Shown here: in pieces, positions 42,703-46,960 of the stretch | Numbering within the stretch: the first letter of the stretch is position 1 | Layout of the letters: each line of letters starts with the position of its first letter | Assembly: GCA_034096865.1 (NCBI GenBank) | Contig: JAWQFJ010020176.1 | Span: forward strand, 1 to 46,960 | Source: Theodoxus fluviatilis | Lineage: Eukaryota > Mollusca > Gastropoda > Cycloneritida > Neritidae | DNA: 46,960 nt | Direction: 5' to 3' | Made by a program: the position numbers and the translations under genes | Notes under the pieces: generated by a model | Databases searched by the model: none | What the model was told of the DNA's origin: nothing | What the model saw: the letters and a program-made list of their open reading frames with translations, nothing else

Positions 42703-43402
42703 GACATTTTAAATGCTGAATTTTGGGGTAATTTTTTAAGATAATATTTTCAATGAGAATTTTTACAGAATTCAATGCATGATAACACAAACATTTGTAT
42801 ATTACTTATTAGCCTAAGAAAAACATTATGAAATGCCACATTAAAATTCCTAGCGTAACTAACAACTATGTAAAGAACAAAAATAAGGTTATGGTATTTA
42901 AATCTTATTAACATCTGGATTATTGGTGTAATCTTGAATAAGTGGGGAGTAAAAAACATACACACTGAAACTCCTACCATGCATGTATTGCCACATTCAT
43001 ATGAAAAATGAAAAAGAGTAAGCGAATCTACTAATCATATATGGCAATATGTGCTTAAATAAAAATTAAGCTAGAAATCAAGCATAAAACTTTGATACTA
43101 TGGAATGAGATACTTTAAAAAAAGAAGTTAAGTATAATATACCTGTTATATAGGCTGAGAAAACTCCACATATTGACTCCCTTGCAAGTCAGCTATCTTA
43201 ACTCTTAACTGTAAGTCATTCACGCATTTCATTCCCCAGTCCTGTAAGGATTATGCAATTTGTAGAAAAAATCTGTCAAGTAACAGCCAAAAGCTATGAC
43301 AAATACAGAAAAATTTCCTGTAGTTGAAACAGAAGAGACACAATAAATGACACACAAACAGCAAGAATCAGTGGATGAGAATGAAATTCTCATAGTTATT
43401 GT
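42703..43402. other. No recognised feature
   Basis: AT-rich, with many short A and T runs. No repeat, exon or RNA gene seen. Confidence 0.55.
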
Positions 43403-44030
43403 TCAGTTCAGTTCAGTTCAGTCTCTTAACCCTGAGATGGGTTGTTGAGGCACCACTGATGACTTTCGCACAATCTTCCTCCATCGATCTCTATCCTCTG
43501 TGGCTCGCTGTGAGTCAGCAAAGGTCAAGCCTGTCCACTCTTTGATGTTGTCTTCCCACCTCTTTCTCTGCCTGCCTCTCCTTCTCCCACCTGGTACGGT
43601 ACCTTGCAGGATGGTCTTGGCCAGCCCACTGCCTCTTGACACATGACCGTACCACTTCAGCTTTCTGCTTTTCACAATTGAGAGCAGGTCTTCGTACTGT
43701 CCAATTGCTCTCCTGATTCTGTCGCTGACTTCCTCATTCATGACATGGTCTTTATATGAGTTGATCAGAATCTTGCGGTAGCATCTCATTTCCAGGGCTT
43801 GTATCCGTCTCTGTAGTTCAGATGTGAGTGTCCAGGACTCGCATGCATACAAGAATACGGAGATGGCCAGTGTGTGCATGAGCCTGATCTTCGACGCGAG
43901 AGTGATATTTCTGTCACGCCATATTGGCTTCAACTTTGCCAATGCTGCTGTTGTTTGTGCTATCCTGGACAGTATCTCTGGTTTGGACCCTTCGTCAGTT
44001 ACGATAGATCCCAGCATAGTTTTTGAACAA
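43403..44030 (-). pseudogene. RTE-like LINE 3' end, 5'-truncated
   Basis: The minus frame 44017-43418 is open for 199 codons: MLGSIVTDEGSKPEILSRI, LYACESWTLTSELQRRIQAL, KLKWYGHVSR, GRRRGRQRKRWEDNIKEWTG and FADSQRATEDRDRWRKIV. These are the RT C-terminal and thumb-like motifs of RTE-like LINEs. The 3' end is marked by a (CTGAA)n tail (43403-43421, TTCAG on the plus strand). It is truncated at 44030, close to the first minisatellite unit. Confidence 0.82.
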
Positions 44031-44035
44031 CCTGC

Positions 44036-44425
44036 AAAGTGGAGGGAGCATCAGCACTCACTGGAAGGTGGGGGGCATCAGCACTTATTGGAAGTGGAGG
44101 GGGCATGAGAAGTGGAGGGGGCATCAGCACTTATTGGAATTTGGGGGGCATCAGCACTTATTGGAAGTTGGGGGGCATCAGCACTTATTGGAAGTTGGGG
44201 GGCATCAGCACTTATTGGAAGTTGGGCATCAGCACTTATTGGAAGTGGAGGGGGCATCAGCACTTATTGGAAGTGGAGGGGGCATCAGCACTTATTGGAA
44301 GTTGAGGGGCATCAGCACTTATTGGAAGTTGAGGGGCATCAGCACTTATTGGAAGTTGGGGGGCATCAGCACTTATTGGAAGTTGGGGGGCATCAGCACT
44401 TATTGGAAGTGGAGGGGGCATGAGC
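44036..44425. repeat. 27/28-bp minisatellite, left block (about 14 units)
   Basis: Units of the type CAGCACTTATTGGAAGT followed by GGAGGGGGCAT (28), TGGGGGGCAT (27) or TGAGGGGCAT (27). All variation is concentrated in the G-rich third. The first units are the most divergent (CACTCACTGGAAGG). It ends inside a unit, at GCATGAGCAC, where a LINE interrupts. Confidence 0.95.
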
Positions 44426-45853
44426 ACTGCTGCTGAAGTTCGCAGATGACACATCCCTGTCAGGTCTCATCCTGAAGAAGGACGAATCGGCGTACAGAAA
44501 TGCCGTGGAGGAACTGGTGAAGTGGTGCGACGACAACTTCCTGGAGCTAAACGTGACCAAGACCAAGGAGCTCATCATAGACTTTCGACAAGACAACAAG
44601 ACCACGGTCGATCCCATCGTCATCAAGGGCGAACCAGTCGAGATGGTTGATACATACAAATACCTGGGCACCATCATCGATAACCAGCTCGATTGGTCAC
44701 CGAACGTGGACGCCGTGTGCAAGCGGGCGAACCAGAGGCTTTTCTTCTTGAGAAAGCTGCGGCAGTTTCGCGTCAACTCTGAGATTCTCCACCTCTTCTA
44801 CCAGGCGACGATTGAGAGCGTCGTCTCCTTCAACCAGCTGTGTTACCACAGCAGTGTGAGGAAGGGCGACATGGAGAGGCTGGAGAAGGTCGTGGATGAA
44901 GCCGGCGCCATCACTGGCTCCGACCTCCAGCCTCTCAGTGATCGCTACCCCAGTGTGGCCCTGAGGAAGATGGGCAAGATTCGATCTGACGACCGCCACC
45001 CTCTGCACCAGGCATTCGCGTCATGCGAACCCACTCGTGAATCCTCACGTCGCCTGAGGTGCTGGCCTGCCAGAACAAACCGCATGAGGGATTCGTTCCT
45101 CCCGACAGCCATCCGTCTCTTCAACGAGTCCCGGTGAATGGGTAGTATGCATGAAGATTGTTGTGAGACTTGACGTGAATGTGGGACCAGGAGTGACGCG
45201 AACTGTGACTGAAGAGTGGGTGATGTGAACTGTGACTGTGAGGATGAGTGATGAGAGTTGTGACTATGTGACCAGGATTGATGTGACATATGACGGAGAG
45301 ATTGGAGTAAAGTGAACTGGGACTACGAGGACTTGTAGTGCTGTGAACTGTGACAGAAAGGACTATGAATGGTGTGAACTATGTCTGTAACAACAAGGAG
45401 TAACATGTGAGAGTGTGTGTGTGTGTGTGTGGGGGGGGGGGGGTGCATGCGTTATGCGTTGATGATCGTGTATGTGTTATGTGTGCTGTGCGAGTGTGGT
45501 TGTTGATGTGCATGCAGGATGATGAACATGATGGGGGGGGGGGGGGGGGGGGGTGTTCTTGTACATGTGTTATGGATGACGATCGGGTATGTGTTATTGC
45601 GTGACGATGATTGTTTGATGTGCATGCTTGTGTCTTTGTTCCTTCTGTGATTACTTGTTTTGGTGTAAAATGTTTCTCTATTAAATTGAATTGCCTCTGA
45701 TGGACTCCATAACTTGAACGATATGATTGAGTTAATTAATGTTGAACTGTTTTTGTTTTTGTATGTATGTATTATGTTTTTGCCACCGACAAAACGAATT
45801 TCCTTGTGATCAATGAGGACAATAAAGTATCTTGTATCTTGTATCTTGTATCT
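44426..45853 (+). mobile_element. 5'-truncated L2-like LINE inside the minisatellite
   Basis: Begins at the FADD box of RT and ends with AATAAAGTATCTTGTATC and a (TATCTTG)n tail. The 3' UTR holds a TG run and two G runs (45431-45443, 45533-45553). The minisatellite stops at GAGCAC on the left and resumes at TTATTGG on the right, so a single unit was split and no target duplication longer than one base is seen. Confidence 0.85.
44428..45137 (+). CDS. L2-like RT, C-terminal half
   Basis: Open from the insertion joint to TGA at 45135-45137; a Met at 44505 is only the first internal one. LLKFADDTSLSGLI holds the catalytic Asp pair at about 44437-44448. WCDDNFLELNVTKTKELIID, TYKYLGTIIDNQLDW, RLFFLRKLRQFRVN and LFYQATIESV follow, ending with RMRDSFLPTAIRLFNES. 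No stop or frameshift interrupts it, which suggests a young copy. The palm N-terminus is missing, so it is not an active enzyme. Confidence 0.82.
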
Positions 45854-46960
45854 TATTGGAAGTTAGGGGGCATCAGCACTTATTGGAAGTGGAGGGGGCA
45901 TCAGCACTTATTGGAAGTGGAGGGGGCATCAGCACTTATTGGAAGTGGAGGGGCATCAGCACTTATTGGAAGTTGAGGGGCATCAGCACTTATTGGAAGT
46001 TGGGGGCATCAGCACTTATTGGAAGTGGAGGGGGCATCAGCACTTATTGGAAGTTGGGGGGCATCAGCACTTATTGGAAGTTGGGGGGCATCAGCACTTA
46101 TTGGAAGTGGAGGGGGCATGAGCACTTATTGGAAGTTAGGGGGCATCAGCACTCATTGGAAGTGGAGGGGGCATCAGCACTTATTGGAAGTGGAGGGGGC
46201 ATCAGCACTTATTGGAAGTGGAGGGGGCATCAGCACTTATTGGAAGTGGAGGGGGCATCAGCACTTATTGGAAGTGGAGGGGGCATCAGCACTTATTGGA
46301 AGTGGAGGGGGCATCAGCACTTATTGGAAGTGGAGGGGGCATGAGCACTTATTGGAAGTGGAGGGGGCATGAGCACTTATTGGAAGTGGAGGGGGCATCA
46401 GCACTTATTGGAAGTGGAGGATCAGCACTTATTGGAAGTTAGGGGGCATGAGCACTTATTGGAAGTGGAGGGGGCATGAGCACTTATTGGAAGTGGAGGG
46501 GGCATCAGCACTTATTGGAAGTGGAGGGGGCATCAGCACTTATTGGAAGTTGGGGGGCATCAGCACTTATTGGAAGTTGGGGGGCATCAGCACTTATTGG
46601 AAGTTGGGGGGCATCAGCACTTATTGAAAGTTGGGGGGCATCAGCACTTATTGGAAGTGGAGGGGGCACGAGCACTCATTGGAAGTTAGGGGGCATCAGC
46701 ACTCATTGGAAGTGGAGGGGGCATCAGCACTTATTGGAAGTGGAGGGGGCATCAGCACTCATTGGAAGTTAGGGGGCATCAGCACTTATTGGAAGTTGGG
46801 GGGCATCAGCACTTATTGGAAGTTGGGGGGCATCAGCACTTATTGGAAGTTAGGGGGCATCAGCACTTATTGGAAGTTGGGGGGCATCAGCACTTATTGG
46901 AAGTTCGGGGGCATCAGCACTTATTGGAAGTGGAGGGGGCATCAGCACTTATTGGAAGTG
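45854..46960. repeat. 27/28-bp minisatellite, right block (about 40 units, continues beyond window)
   Basis: Same unit as the left block, with three main variants of the G-rich part (GTGGAGGGGGC, GTTGGGGGGC, GTTAGGGGGC) and occasional GAGCAC for CAGCAC or CTCATT for CTTATT. One unit is shortened (AGGATCAGCAC near 46419). The variants occur in runs, indicating local expansion. No spacers lie between units. It is open in several plus frames for its whole length, an effect of the repeat. Confidence 0.95.

Noticed and set aside
44023..46772. Long plus-strand frames giving ISTYWK/ASALIGS/HQHLLEV repeat proteins
   Set aside because: The 27/28-base unit is stop-free in several frames. The mixed 27 and 28 unit lengths keep switching the frame, so no constant repeat protein is encoded.
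45854..46960. CRISPR-like array (regular 27/28-base repeats)
   Set aside because: The units are head to tail with no unique spacers, and the surroundings are clearly animal DNA.

Overview
This window is eukaryotic nuclear DNA from an animal, most likely a marine mollusc or related spiralian (inference). It is AT-leaning, has GT-AG introns, very long CA/GA microsatellites, tRNA-derived SINEs, several LINE clades (L2/CR1-like, RTE-like, one RNase-H-bearing I-like), a mariner fossil and Ty3-type LTR retrotransposons. There are no operons, bacterial genes or CRISPR arrays.

Host gene. Ten short plus-strand exons between 9956 and 40655 can be joined with every intron phase agreeing. They encode about 380 residues of a charged coiled-coil protein: basic/Ser-rich linkers first, then a long Glu/Arg/Lys/Gln helix. 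The order and spacing of its segments resemble what I recall of CCDC177. The N-terminal start and the C-terminal end are not identified here, so this is the middle of a gene of more than 30 kb. Its introns hold nearly everything else.

Layout. 1-5878 (minus): 5' part of a Ty3-type LTR element with integrase upstream of RT (Gmr1-like), with its 5' LTR at 4816-5878. 6463-8112 (minus): L2-like LINE. 9246-9828: TIR element. 9956-10093: exon 1. 10430-13190 (plus): decayed LINE. 13191-15030: SINEs, a second L2 3' end and a long inverted repeat. 15356-19672: exons 2-4 with a tandem partial duplication of exon 3 and a 676-bp CA tract. 19833-20950: MITE, solo LTR, SINE. 20957-26574 (plus): I-like LINE split by a 2267-bp RTE-like LINE (minus). 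27262-28026: GA/ACAG repeats and exon 5. 29502-30135: mariner fossil. 30295-30414: exon 6. 30583-35728: RTE fragment split by an internally deleted LTR element (30711-35579). 35906-40655: exons 7-10 with a SINE and a second TIR element. 41045-46960: LINE fragments and a 27/28-bp minisatellite that is itself interrupted by an L2-like LINE and runs off the window.

No undescribed host defence or metabolic system is visible. The most informative structures are the nested insertions with readable target duplications, the integrase-first LTR element, the tandem partial exon copies, the LTR pair with a localised divergence patch, and a 304-bp internal LINE fragment repeated 20 kb away with one mismatch. 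All names rest on reading translations by eye; no database was searched.
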